Made by a program: the position numbers and the translations under genes. Shown here piece after piece: positions 53,589 through 63,390 of a DNA stretch of 64,000 nucleotides (positions are counted from its first letter, which is position 1; every line of letters begins with the position of its first letter). Source of the stretch: Bacteroidota bacterium. GTDB taxonomy: Bacteria; Bacteroidota; Bacteroidia; Bacteroidales; CAIXZF01. A model generated the notes under the pieces. That model was not told the DNA's origin, ran no database searches, and saw only the letters and a program-made list of their open reading frames with translations. The stretch spans positions 94,680-158,679 of the forward strand of contig JAKLIX010000011.1 in assembly GCA_022709385.1 (NCBI GenBank), in the 5' to 3' direction.

Positions 53589-56500
53589 ATGAAAAAAAAC
53601 AAGCTTTGTTTTTGCAATTATCTGATGATATCTGTGATTATGATGATCTCAGTTACAGTCGCAGCCCAGGACAAATTGCCTGTCTCCAGTCCGGAGGGAC
53701 CGCTATTGAGTACACTGTTGAGCGGTACCGCCATCACGACCAATGAGGATCCTGACTCTTTTTTGTTCAACAACATCTATCCCGCCTGGTGCGCGGTAGG
53801 GGTCAGAGAACTGACTGAAGGCACGAACTGGGATATCTACATGTACAACAGTACGTTCACCCCGCCAACGCTTGCACAGTCTGAAAACGGGTCCTCCAGG
53901 GTGGATTTCGTTGTAACGGACAACCACCATGCACCCATGTATACGCGTGGTATCAAGGTCGACAGGATAGACGGGACAGGGGATGCCAGGCTTGAATATG
54001 AAGGATCTGCGGAGTCACTTGTCCTTGGGAAAAACGGTTCTATTTTATGGCAGCCAGGTGATGTGATGCGGATGTGGGACATTGAACTGCAGCCCGGAAC
54101 CTATCATTTCCGGCTTACTTATAATTCAGGCGCAGCCGATCTTGGCTTTGCCCTCTTCAAATCGGATGGAACCGCCCATTTTGCGGGCCGCAATCCGGCC
54201 GTTGGTATTTCTGACCACGATGGAGGCGGTTTTCAGGAATCATTTGATTATACGGTCACCGCTTCTGAAGTTTATGGTTTATGTGTATGGTCGAACGACG
54301 GCAATCCGGCTGATTTCAATATTACTATCAGTATAGCGGAGGTATGGCTCGGGCTCATTTCCGCTGACTGGAGTACTCCCGGCAACTGGAGTGCAGGCAT
54401 AGTCCCGAATGATACTGTCGATGTGACCATTCCTTCAGGCACACCCTTTGCCCCGATTATTTCCACGAGCGCCACTCACTCTTGTCGAAATCTTGCCCTT
54501 GGATCAGGGGCAATCTTAACGCAGACGCATGGTCAACTTCATGTTTATGGAAATTTTTATTCGGATCTCGGAACCTTTATACAAACAATGCCTGCCATAC
54601 TGAGATTCCGCGGCAATACTGATACTTATTGGAAGGATAACAACGAGGATGACAGCTATTGGACGGTCCAGGTTCAAAAAGAAAATCCAGAAGATATACT
54701 TACCATGTATGATAATATGACGGTAAATAGTACATTTTACGTAAATGGTGGTAATTTTATGATAGATGGAATAAATACAATTTCCATACTGGAATCAGGT
54801 CCGTCATTCTGGGTTAGTCAAAATGCAAAGCTGACATTAACCGATGGAACCATGGATGTTACTGGTAGTATTCATTTCTATACATACAGCAATGCTTTGA
54901 TAAGTGGAGGGAATATCATTTGCGGAGGCAACTTATATGTACATAGTAATTCCAATGTTCAGATAACAGGAGGCACGGTGATTTTTGACGGGAATGGAGA
55001 TCAAAATTTTGAAGATTCAGATGGAGATACATGGCTGTATAATCTTACCATCGATAAACCGGCTGGAACAGTTTATATTACAGGAGCAAGCAGTCTGGTA
55101 ATCAAGAATGATTTCACCTTGAACAGCGGCACCTTTGATGCTCCCGACAATATGTTTATTGCCGGAGACTGGATAAATCAGGCTGGTCCAGCTGCCTTCC
55201 TTGAGTCAGGCGGAACAGTGACTTTTAACAATAGCACCGCAAGCCAGAACTGCTGGGGAGAAGTTTTCCACAGACTTGAGATAGACAAAGCCGAAGGCTA
55301 TTTGTTTGTTCCAACTGGATGTACAGTCACCTGCTATGAATATGACTGGACAGAAGGAGGAATCGGCGTGATTGGAACTTTCACTGCCCTTGACCTGGCG
55401 GATAATGGATTATTTGGAACATACTATATGCCTGCAGGAGGTCAGATAGACCTGTACCAGGATGCCACCCAGACGGTTGACCTGGCCGGAAAGATTATCA
55501 TTCTGTCTGAGGGAATTATGAATGTTCACGGGGGAGATAACTATAGTTACTGGGGAACCTATGATGATACATTTATACACATGAACGGTGGCAGGCTGGA
55601 CTTCAAGGACGTGGGTTTATGGATCATGCATTCACCCCCCAATGTATTCATCGATCAGATTCTTGGTGGTACCATCAGTATGAAACAATATTTCATATGT
55701 TTTCGGAATGATTTCGACCCGAGTGGCGGCACATTGGAATTCAATTGCCACAGCGTCGGGAATGAACTTGTCTTGCTGACTGGAAGCAACCTTCATCATT
55801 TGCTGATCAACAGCACATCACCACTGAACCATGTGAATTTTAATACAGCTTATGACAGTCACCCCGGGATCATTAACGGTGGACTTACCATCAACGGTGG
55901 TGTGTTTGCAGTCTGGTCGAATTTGATTCAGGTTACCGGGGATGTAAATATCAACTATGGCGGAGCACTGGAGCTTTGGGCTGGTTCAAGCCTGAAAATG
56001 CACAATGCCGACAGCCTGAAGGTCAATGCCGGCGGTAGACTGTTGGTTGACCCTGGTGGAACAATCGAGGGCACTACCTCCGCTGATTATTATCATTTCG
56101 ATGTTTTTTCCGGAGGAAGCATTGCTGCCGTAGCTGCAGGTTTTCAAAACATGACGGCAGCAGGTATCCATATCCATCCCGGAGGACTCATTGATGCCGA
56201 CCTCTCGCTACATAATTGCACTTTTTCAAATGGCGCTCCGGGTGGAACGCTATTGACACTGAATAACAGCCAGGACCTGATCATCGACGATATAAACTTT
56301 CCTGCCAATACCTGGGGGGGAGCCAGCAATGTGACTAAAAATGAGGACGCAGGCAACATTTATTTCAGGGAGTATACCGGTGCATTCTCTGGTGAGGACT
56401 TTGATAATGACACGTACAACAGAATTGACTGGGTTGAACCCCTCGTAGTAATCGCTTTTATCAATCCTGATACCATTTGTGATGGTTCATCGTACGCCCA

Positions 56501-59500
56501 GGGATTTATTACTTATGGAGGAGTTCCACCCTACTATTCAATATGGGATGATGACTATATCTATCCCGGAATACCCTTATTCACTACTACCTTTTATCTT
56601 ACTGTTACCGATGCATTGGGTACAACCGCAACATCAAGTGCACAACTGACCATAAACCCTAGCCCCATTGTAAGCTGTCCGGACGATTTTGAAATCTGTA
56701 TGAATGAAGGAACTGTTTACCTGGAAACACTTTCAGTTTCTCCACCTTCCAACAGTTCTTCCAGCGTTTTCAGCGGGCCAGGGGTTACGGTGGTAGATGC
56801 CGGTATGGGGTGGTACGATTTCAACCCGGTTATGGCAGGGGCAGGCACACATACCATTACGTATACTTATACCAATGAATGGGGATGCGCGGACTCCTGC
56901 AGTTTTGACATCACTGTGAACCCGGTACCGGAACTGAGCTGTCCTGTAAACGTTCCGGTCTGTGCCGACACCACTGCTTTCATTCTCACATACTGCAGTC
57001 CGCCCGGCGGGTTCTACAGCGGCATGGGAGTGATTTACGGTAACACTTTCGACCCGGCATTCACCGGTCCCGGGAACTATATGATTATGTACACCTACAT
57101 CAGTGGTAACGGATGTGCTAACAGCTGTTCATTCACGATCACCGTTTATCCCGTACCGGATGTTTCATGCCCGCCCAACCTGGATATTTGCCTGAACAAC
57201 GGGATCGTTTACCTGGACTGGCTGGCAGTTTCTCCGCCCTCTGTCAATAGCAGCAGTGTTTTTAGCGGACCGGGGGTCATTCCTTTCAATCCCTCCCTGG
57301 GTGAGTATGATTTTAATCCCGTCATCGCCGGCACCGGAACCCACACCATCACTTATACCTATGTCGATGTCAACGGCTGCAACAACGCTTGCACCTTCAC
57401 CATCACCGTCCACGAAGTACCAGTCGTGAGCTGCCCGGATGATTTCGAACTCTGTCTCAATAGCGGAATCCTTAACCTGGATGATCTGGATGTTTCCCCC
57501 CCTTCCATTGATGCATTCAGCGTCTTTTCCGGACCAGGTGTAAGCGGGGTCCTGCCGGAGTTCGGTGAATATAATTTCGACCCTCTCGCAGCCGGTCCTG
57601 GCAGCCATACCATTACATACACGTATACAGATATCAATCTCTGCTCAAATACCTGTACTTTTATCATTACGGTCAACGACCTGCCCCTGGTGAGCTGCCC
57701 CGATGATTTCGACCTTTGCCTGAATAACGGACTGCTTTATCTGGAAGACCTGGATGTTTTTCCCCCTTCCATTGATGCAAACAGCGTCTTTTCCGGACCA
57801 GGCGTAGGCAGCTTCCTGCCGGAGCTCGGTGAATACGATTTTGACCCTGTCGAAGCCGGTACCGGCAACCATCTTATCACATACACCTATACGGATAGCA
57901 ACGGCTGCTCAAACGCCTGCACCTTCGTCATCACGGTCAACGATCTGGTAGAGGTGACTTGTCCGCAGACCATGAATGTTTGTGTCGATGAGCCTGCATT
58001 TGCGCTCACCGGAGGAACCCCTGCCGGTGGCACATACAGCGGCTTAGGGGTCAGCGGAAACATGTTCGACCCCGCGGCTGCAGGTCCCGGGCTCTGTGAT
58101 ATTACTTATTCATACAGTGATACCAACGGATGTGTCAGTGATTGCTACTTCATCATCTTGGTACACGCCCCGCCTGAGGTCTCCTGTCCTCCGGGCTATT
58201 CCTTATGCCTGAACAACGGGATCGTGTCTCTGGAAGGAGCGGGAGTCACGCCGGTTCCCACGGATGCCGGCAGTGTCTTCACCGGTCCGGGCGTCATCCC
58301 TTTCAATCCGGCACTGGGGCAGTACGATTTCGATCCCATGGCAGCAGGACCAGGCATCCATACAATCACTTACACTTACACCGACAGCATCGGTTGCGAC
58401 AATGCATGCACCTTTACCATTACGGTCAACGACCTGCCCCTGGTGAGCTGCCCGGATGATTTCGACCTTTGCCTGAATAACGGACTCCTTTTCCTGGAAG
58501 ACCTGGATGTTTTTCCCCCTTCCATTGATGCAAACAGCGTCTTTTCCGGACCCGGCGTAGGCAGCTTCCTGCCGGAGCTCGGTGAATACGATTTTGACCC
58601 TGTCGAAGCCGGTACCGGCAACCATCTTATCACATACACCTATACGGATAGCAACGGCTGTTCAAACGCCTGCACCTTCGTCATCACGGTCAACGATCTG
58701 GTAGAGGTGACTTGTCCGCAGACCATGAATGTTTGTGTCGATGAGCCTGCATTTGCGCTCACCGGAGGAACCCCTGCCGGTGGCACATACAGCGGCTTAG
58801 GGGTCAGCGGAAACATGTTCGACCCCGCGGCTGCAGGTCCCGGGCTCTGTGATATTACTTATTCATACAGTGATACCAACGGATGTGTCAGTGATTGCTA
58901 CTTCATCATCTTGGTACACGCCCCGCCTGAGGTCTCCTGTCCTCCGGGCTATTCCTTATGCCTGAACAACGGGATCGTGTCTCTGGAAGGAGCGGGAGTC
59001 ACGCCGGTTCCCACGGATGCCGGCAGTGTCTTCACCGGTCCGGGCGTCATCCCTTTCAATCCGGCACTGGGGCAGTACGATTTCGATCCCATGGCAGCAG
59101 GACCAGGCATCCATACAATCACTTACACTTACACCGACAGCATCGGTTGCTACAATGCATGCACCTTTACCATTACGGTCAACGACCTGCCCCTGGTGAG
59201 CTGCCCGGATGATTTCGACCTTTGCCTGAATAACGGACTCCTTTTCCTGGAAGACCTGGATGTGTTCCCCCCTTCCATTGATGCAAACAGCGTCTTTTCC
59301 GGACCAGGCGTCAACGCGTTCAATCCCGGTCTGGGTGAGTACGACTTCGACCCGGAGCTTGCCGGAATTGGCGACCATGTCATCACCTATGCCTTTACCG
59401 ATGCCAATGGCTGTTCCAACACATGCACTTTCGTCATCTCTGTCAACGATATGCCCGTGGTGAACTGTCCGGCAGACATGAGCAGCTGTTTCGATGCTCC

Positions 59501-61571
59501 TGCTTTTGCCCTCACCGGAGGAACCCCTGCAGGCGGCCTTTACAGCGGTGCAGGAGTTACGGGAAACAGCTTCGATCCTGCTGCCGCAGGGCCGGGACTC
59601 CATACCATTACTTATATTTATACGGATATTAACGGTTGTAACAATCAATGTAATTTCTCCATCCTTGTCTTCGCGCTTCCTGTTGTAAACTGTCCGGCAG
59701 ATATCAGTGTCTGTATCGATGTCCCTGCCTTTGAATTAACGGGAGGAACGCCTTCAGGCGGCACTTACAGCGGTCCGGGTGTCAGCAGCAACAGTTTCGA
59801 CCCTTCTGCCGCAGGTCCCGGTATTCATAGCATCAACTATGCGTACAGTGAAATCACCGGTTGCACCAATGCATGCACTTTTACGATTACCGTCAACGAC
59901 CTGCCCCTGGTGAGCTGCCCGGATGATTTCGACCTTTGCCTGAATAACGGACTCCTTTTCCTGGAAGACCTGGATGTGTTCCCCCCTTCCATTGATGCAA
60001 ACAGCGTCTTTTCCGGACCAGGCGTAGGCAGCTTCCTGCCGGAGCTCGGTGAATACGATTTCGACCCTGTCGCAGCCGGTACCGGCAGCCATCTCATCAC
60101 ATATACTTATACGGATAGCAATGGCTGCTCAAACGCCTGCACTTTTACGATCACTGTGCATACGGTACCAGTGGCAGATGCAGGCCCTGATGCGGCTATC
60201 ACAGCAGGCAACTCGACTGTTTTGAACGGTAGTGGATTGGCGGGTAGTCCCCCATATACTTTCTCCTGGAGTCCGGCCGCAAGCCTGAGCGATCCTGACA
60301 TTCCCAATCCCGTGGCATCCCCCCTGGAAACAACTACATACACATTAACAATCAGTGATTTGAATGCTTGTTATGACACAGATGAAGTCACGGTCATGGT
60401 TTTCCCTTCCGGAACTGGTTTCCTCAACGGGACTGTAACTTATGCCAATGCAGCTTCAAGCAGTCTGTCGGAGGTAAGTGTGAGACTTGAACAGGCAGGA
60501 GTAACGCTATTTACAACAAACACTGGAATCGGCGGGTATTATGAATTCAGCGGGATACCGGCAGGCAATTACCAGTTGCGCTGTACGTCGGTAACACCCT
60601 GGGGAGGCGTAAACGCGATTGATGCCCAACTGGTTATGCATCAGTTTGTGCATATGATCAGCCTCACGGGAATGTCATTGATTGCGGCCAATGTCGACTT
60701 GATTCCGGTTATCAACACCATTGATGCCCTGATGATTAGCAAGCGTTTTACGGAGGTTATTTCATCTTTCCCACTGGGGGACTGGTATTTTGAGCCCTTC
60801 GATGTAAATATTGAGGGAGGCATTTCACAAACACAGAACATCAAGGGAATCTGCCTCGGCGATGTCAACAACAGCTATCTGCCTCCCTACAAGACTCCGC
60901 CCCGCGCATTGCTGGTTGAAAAAGGTGAATTGCAGGTCTCAGCAGGCGCAGTTACGGAAATACCTGTCTGTTGCAGCCAGGACCTTGCAGTGGGATCTAT
61001 TTCCCTGGTTGTTGAATACCCGGTCAATGACATGAAGATTATGGGCGTGAGTTGTGATTATGACGATGAATACCTGGTATTTAACGAAATAGACGGTACC
61101 CTCCGGATCGCATGGTTCAGCCCGCAGGCCCGCTTTTTCACTGCAGGCGCGCCGATCATCCGCCTGTCTGCGATCATGAACAAGGCTGAAGGGTTCAAAC
61201 TCCGTGCGCTCGCAGAAAGTGAACTTAGTGACCAGGACGGGATTTGCATACAGGATTGTGAACTCAGTTATCCAAAAATCCGGCTGTCAGATGAATCATT
61301 CGCTTCTTCCGTTGAACTGCGGCCGAATCCTTTCAATGAAACGGCAGCATTACTGATCCGCACAACCTGTCCTTCCGATCTGAATATCAAGTTCTTCACA
61401 GCAGATGGACAATTGGTTTCAGCCATGAAGCGGCAATTGCCCGGAACCGGTTTACACCGGATCGAACTTGACGGGTGCCAGTTGTCGGCAGGGAGTTATT
61501 ACTGCCTTGTGGAAATGCAGGAGAAGGACATGATCAGGACTCACAGGATCAAGGTGATCATTATCCGCTGA
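53589..61571 (+). CDS. Giant T9SS surface protein 2 (14 four-Cys beta modules, dockerin-like, cohesin-like)
   Basis: 2660 residues with signal peptide (about 1-26, ends V-A-A-Q-D). The N-terminal beta domain (about 30-270) and shorter beta-solenoid (about 270-950) parallel giant protein 1. Then come fourteen beta modules (about 1027-2195) of two kinds: a ~87-residue form (S-C-P-x-x-F-x-L-C-L-N, P-P-S, S-V-F-S-G-P-G-V, Y-D-F-D-P) and a ~75-residue form (T-G-G-T-P-A-G-G-T-Y-S-G, F-D-P-A-A-A-G-P-G), each with S-C-P...C and G-C-x-x-x-C. A PKD/SprB-like unit (F-S-W-S-P-A-A-S-L), beta-sandwich, dockerin-like cassette (about 2338-2432), cohesin-like segment and type A sorting domain complete it. Modules 5-7 are repeated almost exactly as 8-10. 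Its stop abuts the stop of the convergent DUF5723-like gene with no spacer. Confidence 0.87.
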   Translation: MKKNKLCFCNYLMISVIMMISVTVAAQDKLPVSSPEGPLLSTLLSGTAITTNEDPDSFLFNNIYPAWCAVGVRELTEGTNWDIYMYNSTFTPPTLAQSENGSSRVDFVVTDNHHAPMYTRGIKVDRIDGTGDARLEYEGSAESLVLGKNGSILWQPGDVMRMWDIELQPGTYHFRLTYNSGAADLGFALFKSDGTAHFAGRNPAVGISDHDGGGFQESFDYTVTASEVYGLCVWSNDGNPADFNITISIAEVWLGLISADWSTPGNWSAGIVPNDTVDVTIPSGTPFAPIISTSATHSCRNLALGSGAILTQTHGQLHVYGNFYSDLGTFIQTMPAILRFRGNTDTYWKDNNEDDSYWTVQVQKENPEDILTMYDNMTVNSTFYVNGGNFMIDGINTISILESGPSFWVSQNAKLTLTDGTMDVTGSIHFYTYSNALISGGNIICGGNLYVHSNSNVQITGGTVIFDGNGDQNFEDSDGDTWLYNLTIDKPAGTVYITGASSLVIKNDFTLNSGTFDAPDNMFIAGDWINQAGPAAFLESGGTVTFNNSTASQNCWGEVFHRLEIDKAEGYLFVPTGCTVTCYEYDWTEGGIGVIGTFTALDLADNGLFGTYYMPAGGQIDLYQDATQTVDLAGKIIILSEGIMNVHGGDNYSYWGTYDDTFIHMNGGRLDFKDVGLWIMHSPPNVFIDQILGGTISMKQYFICFRNDFDPSGGTLEFNCHSVGNELVLLTGSNLHHLLINSTSPLNHVNFNTAYDSHPGIINGGLTINGGVFAVWSNLIQVTGDVNINYGGALELWAGSSLKMHNADSLKVNAGGRLLVDPGGTIEGTTSADYYHFDVFSGGSIAAVAAGFQNMTAAGIHIHPGGLIDADLSLHNCTFSNGAPGGTLLTLNNSQDLIIDDINFPANTWGGASNVTKNEDAGNIYFREYTGAFSGEDFDNDTYNRIDWVEPLVVIAFINPDTICDGSSYAQGFITYGGVPPYYSIWDDDYIYPGIPLFTTTFYLTVTDALGTTATSSAQLTINPSPIVSCPDDFEICMNEGTVYLETLSVSPPSNSSSSVFSGPGVTVVDAGMGWYDFNPVMAGAGTHTITYTYTNEWGCADSCSFDITVNPVPELSCPVNVPVCADTTAFILTYCSPPGGFYSGMGVIYGNTFDPAFTGPGNYMIMYTYISGNGCANSCSFTITVYPVPDVSCPPNLDICLNNGIVYLDWLAVSPPSVNSSSVFSGPGVIPFNPSLGEYDFNPVIAGTGTHTITYTYVDVNGCNNACTFTITVHEVPVVSCPDDFELCLNSGILNLDDLDVSPPSIDAFSVFSGPGVSGVLPEFGEYNFDPLAAGPGSHTITYTYTDINLCSNTCTFIITVNDLPLVSCPDDFDLCLNNGLLYLEDLDVFPPSIDANSVFSGPGVGSFLPELGEYDFDPVEAGTGNHLITYTYTDSNGCSNACTFVITVNDLVEVTCPQTMNVCVDEPAFALTGGTPAGGTYSGLGVSGNMFDPAAAGPGLCDITYSYSDTNGCVSDCYFIILVHAPPEVSCPPGYSLCLNNGIVSLEGAGVTPVPTDAGSVFTGPGVIPFNPALGQYDFDPMAAGPGIHTITYTYTDSIGCDNACTFTITVNDLPLVSCPDDFDLCLNNGLLFLEDLDVFPPSIDANSVFSGPGVGSFLPELGEYDFDPVEAGTGNHLITYTYTDSNGCSNACTFVITVNDLVEVTCPQTMNVCVDEPAFALTGGTPAGGTYSGLGVSGNMFDPAAAGPGLCDITYSYSDTNGCVSDCYFIILVHAPPEVSCPPGYSLCLNNGIVSLEGAGVTPVPTDAGSVFTGPGVIPFNPALGQYDFDPMAAGPGIHTITYTYTDSIGCYNACTFTITVNDLPLVSCPDDFDLCLNNGLLFLEDLDVFPPSIDANSVFSGPGVNAFNPGLGEYDFDPELAGIGDHVITYAFTDANGCSNTCTFVISVNDMPVVNCPADMSSCFDAPAFALTGGTPAGGLYSGAGVTGNSFDPAAAGPGLHTITYIYTDINGCNNQCNFSILVFALPVVNCPADISVCIDVPAFELTGGTPSGGTYSGPGVSSNSFDPSAAGPGIHSINYAYSEITGCTNACTFTITVNDLPLVSCPDDFDLCLNNGLLFLEDLDVFPPSIDANSVFSGPGVGSFLPELGEYDFDPVAAGTGSHLITYTYTDSNGCSNACTFTITVHTVPVADAGPDAAITAGNSTVLNGSGLAGSPPYTFSWSPAASLSDPDIPNPVASPLETTTYTLTISDLNACYDTDEVTVMVFPSGTGFLNGTVTYANAASSSLSEVSVRLEQAGVTLFTTNTGIGGYYEFSGIPAGNYQLRCTSVTPWGGVNAIDAQLVMHQFVHMISLTGMSLIAANVDLIPVINTIDALMISKRFTEVISSFPLGDWYFEPFDVNIEGGISQTQNIKGICLGDVNNSYLPPYKTPPRALLVEKGELQVSAGAVTEIPVCCSQDLAVGSISLVVEYPVNDMKIMGVSCDYDDEYLVFNEIDGTLRIAWFSPQARFFTAGAPIIRLSAIMNKAEGFKLRALAESELSDQDGICIQDCELSYPKIRLSDESFASSVELRPNPFNETAALLIRTTCPSDLNIKFFTADGQLVSAMKRQLPGTGLHRIELDGCQLSAGSYYCLVEMQEKDMIRTHRIKVIIIR
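57671..59176 (+). repeat. 753-bp in-frame tandem duplication within giant gene 2
   Basis: Units 57671-58423 and 58424-59176 are nearly identical and encode three modules each (long, short, long). A partial third unit begins at 59177, and a further copy of its first module lies near 59900-60150. The period is a multiple of three, so the frame is kept. The near identity points to recent unequal crossing-over or slippage; an assembly artefact is possible. Confidence 0.93.
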
Positions 61572-61803
61572 TCACCTCAGGTAGCGCTGGTACTCGGCGT
61601 TTCTGCACCGTCTGACCTGTTTTTTCTTCTTGCAGTAGCCTTTGTTCAGGTTAAACTTCAGGGCGAAATAGGCATCAGCGCCGGTAAAGTCTTTCAGTCC
61701 CATAAAGGCACCCAGCCTGTCGGTGCCAATGGTCAGGAAGGCCAGCCGCAGGGCGAAGCCGAGCCTGGTGTAGCGCCAGTCGTAGAACGACAGGGGCAGG
61801 AAG
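60441..61803 (+). repeat. Segmental duplication, right copy (1363 bp)
   Basis: Right partner of 51789-53151, without gaps. It carries the 3' end of giant gene 2 and the 3' end of the intact DUF5723-like gene, which suggests this is the complete arrangement and the left one is the broken copy. Confidence 0.92.
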
Positions 61804-63095
61804 GCATCCACATAACGGCTTTCAAAGCGCGGCACCACGGCAAGCTGGGAAGGCCGCCACAATCCCGGCATCCTTGTACGAAGGCTCTGAATTAAAAGGC
61901 TGTGGATATAGAATCCCTGCTGCAGGTGATAGTCGAACTGCAGGCTCAGGGCAGCCGGAAGAAACATCCGGAAGCGGTTGTCCTGCCTGGCTGCCAGGGA
62001 GTCGGAATAGAAACGGTAACCCAGGTCGCCGGCCGCTTCGGCTATGGTTCTGTAATTGGTTTTATCAATTCCGGGCCAGAACGTACTTACATTGTCGAAC
62101 ACCCATTTGTCGGCCTGTTGCGTGAACTCCACCGAGCCAAAGTCAAGCAGGGAAATGCCGAATTTATAGTCATATTCCGTAAAGGACTGTCCACACAGGG
62201 TCGGATTGTCTTTAATTCTTCCTTTCTGCGTCAGCTGCGCGTTTTTCTGGTACACAAAGCCCAGGTCAAAGCCCCAGCCCCGGCCCCGAAAGATATTCTC
62301 CGCAATGGAAACCTGGTTGGTATCCCTGTCGATTGGAACCGAAATACCGGCTTCCGCATCGATATTGTATACGATCAGGGTGCTGTCGTCGGGTACCATG
62401 TAGTCGGCATTCCTGCAATCGAGGTAGACAGCCGTGAAGCCGAGAACCTTTTTAATTGTGATGCCGGCACTCATCTGGCTTTCGGGAGTGTAGGCAAAGC
62501 GATAGGCGTAGGAAAATCCCACCTCTGCCCAGCTCATCTGGGCCATGTCGAATGCCCCCGTTTGATAGCGGATATCCTGCTGCAGGGGCCAGTCGATCCC
62601 TTCATAGCAGAATTTGGCCACATGAAAAGGCACATCCTTGATCGACAGCATATTACGGAAAGAAGTCGTCAATGCAAAGGCATGGTCCTGATAAGAAAAC
62701 ATCAGTCCGGGACCATTGATGCGGGTATTGAGAAAGACCTTTTTAAGGACATCATCGAAGTTGCCGCCGTAATAGTCGTAGAGGGTGAGTTTGTCCGGGC
62801 TCATGCCATAGTCCACCAGCTGGTATTCCTTTTTGAAAAGATCGCTGAAGGCGTATTCCCCGTCGGCGAGATACATATAGTTGTTCTCGAAAAATGCCCC
62901 TCCAGAAAGCAGGTGGATGTCGCAGTACAGCCGGCTGTTGATCATCAGGGCAGGGTTCAGCATCAGGGTGTTGATACCGGAGTAGTTAGAGGTGGTAAGG
63001 CCGGTCATCTCCTGGGAGCGGGCAGGTCCTCCGCAATAGCTCAGAAAGACAAGGCAACAGAAATGACTGAGGATGCGGTGACAGGTTCTGTTCAT
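61572..63095 (-). CDS. DUF5723-like exported protein, probable outer-membrane barrel
   Basis: 507 residues. N-terminal signal (about 1-27, ends A-R-S-Q), then S-N-Y-S-G-I-N-T-L-M-L-N-P-A-L near the mature N-terminus, a motif shared by Bacteroidota PorP/SprF-like and DUF5723-type outer-membrane proteins. Many amphipathic beta strands follow (F-S-Y-A-Y-R-F-A-Y, L-G-F-A-L-R-L-A-F-L-T-I-G-T-D-R-L-G). It ends in a Lys/Arg-rich tail with two Cys. The relation to DUF5723 is by pattern, not by alignment. Pairing with a giant T9SS protein on the opposite strand, seen twice (once as a remnant), hints that the barrel and the giant protein belong together, in the way SprF-like proteins anchor SprB-like adhesins. 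That role is inference. Confidence 0.75.
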   Translation of the reverse strand: MNRTCHRILSHFCCLVFLSYCGGPARSQEMTGLTTSNYSGINTLMLNPALMINSRLYCDIHLLSGGAFFENNYMYLADGEYAFSDLFKKEYQLVDYGMSPDKLTLYDYYGGNFDDVLKKVFLNTRINGPGLMFSYQDHAFALTTSFRNMLSIKDVPFHVAKFCYEGIDWPLQQDIRYQTGAFDMAQMSWAEVGFSYAYRFAYTPESQMSAGITIKKVLGFTAVYLDCRNADYMVPDDSTLIVYNIDAEAGISVPIDRDTNQVSIAENIFRGRGWGFDLGFVYQKNAQLTQKGRIKDNPTLCGQSFTEYDYKFGISLLDFGSVEFTQQADKWVFDNVSTFWPGIDKTNYRTIAEAAGDLGYRFYSDSLAARQDNRFRMFLPAALSLQFDYHLQQGFYIHSLLIQSLRTRMPGLWRPSQLAVVPRFESRYVDAFLPLSFYDWRYTRLGFALRLAFLTIGTDRLGAFMGLKDFTGADAYFALKFNLNKGYCKKKKQVRRCRNAEYQRYLR

Positions 63096-63374
63096 TTGTA
63101 ATATAGATGGAATAAAAGTAATAACTTTTTGTACAATTTAAAGGAGATTCTTAAGTCAGAAAAAGGAAGGCAGGAAATTGAATGACAAGACAGTGTCGGT
63201 ATACTTATCCACTAACGACCTTTTAAACACGGAGTTTCACGGGGTTTTACACGGAGTGGCCACAGAGGTTCTGATAATATACGCATTGACCAATGTGCTT
63301 ATCATTGTTTCATGTCCATGTATGCTGTTTCGTGTAAAACCATCTTCCTGAGAAGAAGAAAACAACTTTTTTGG

Positions 63375-63382
63375 TACTTTTG
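63375..63382 (+). promoter_or_regulatory. -7 promoter element (TACTTTTG) of tRNA-Leu
   Basis: TACTTTTG lies 8 bp before the mature tRNA 5' end and matches TAnnTTTG. The rest of the 63096-63390 gap holds nothing I can support. Confidence 0.55.
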
Positions 63383-63390
63383 CGCAGACC

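Noticed and set aside
61902..63101. 399-residue plus-strand frame
   Set aside because: Exact antisense shadow of the DUF5723-like gene, whose signal peptide and strand pattern are convincing.
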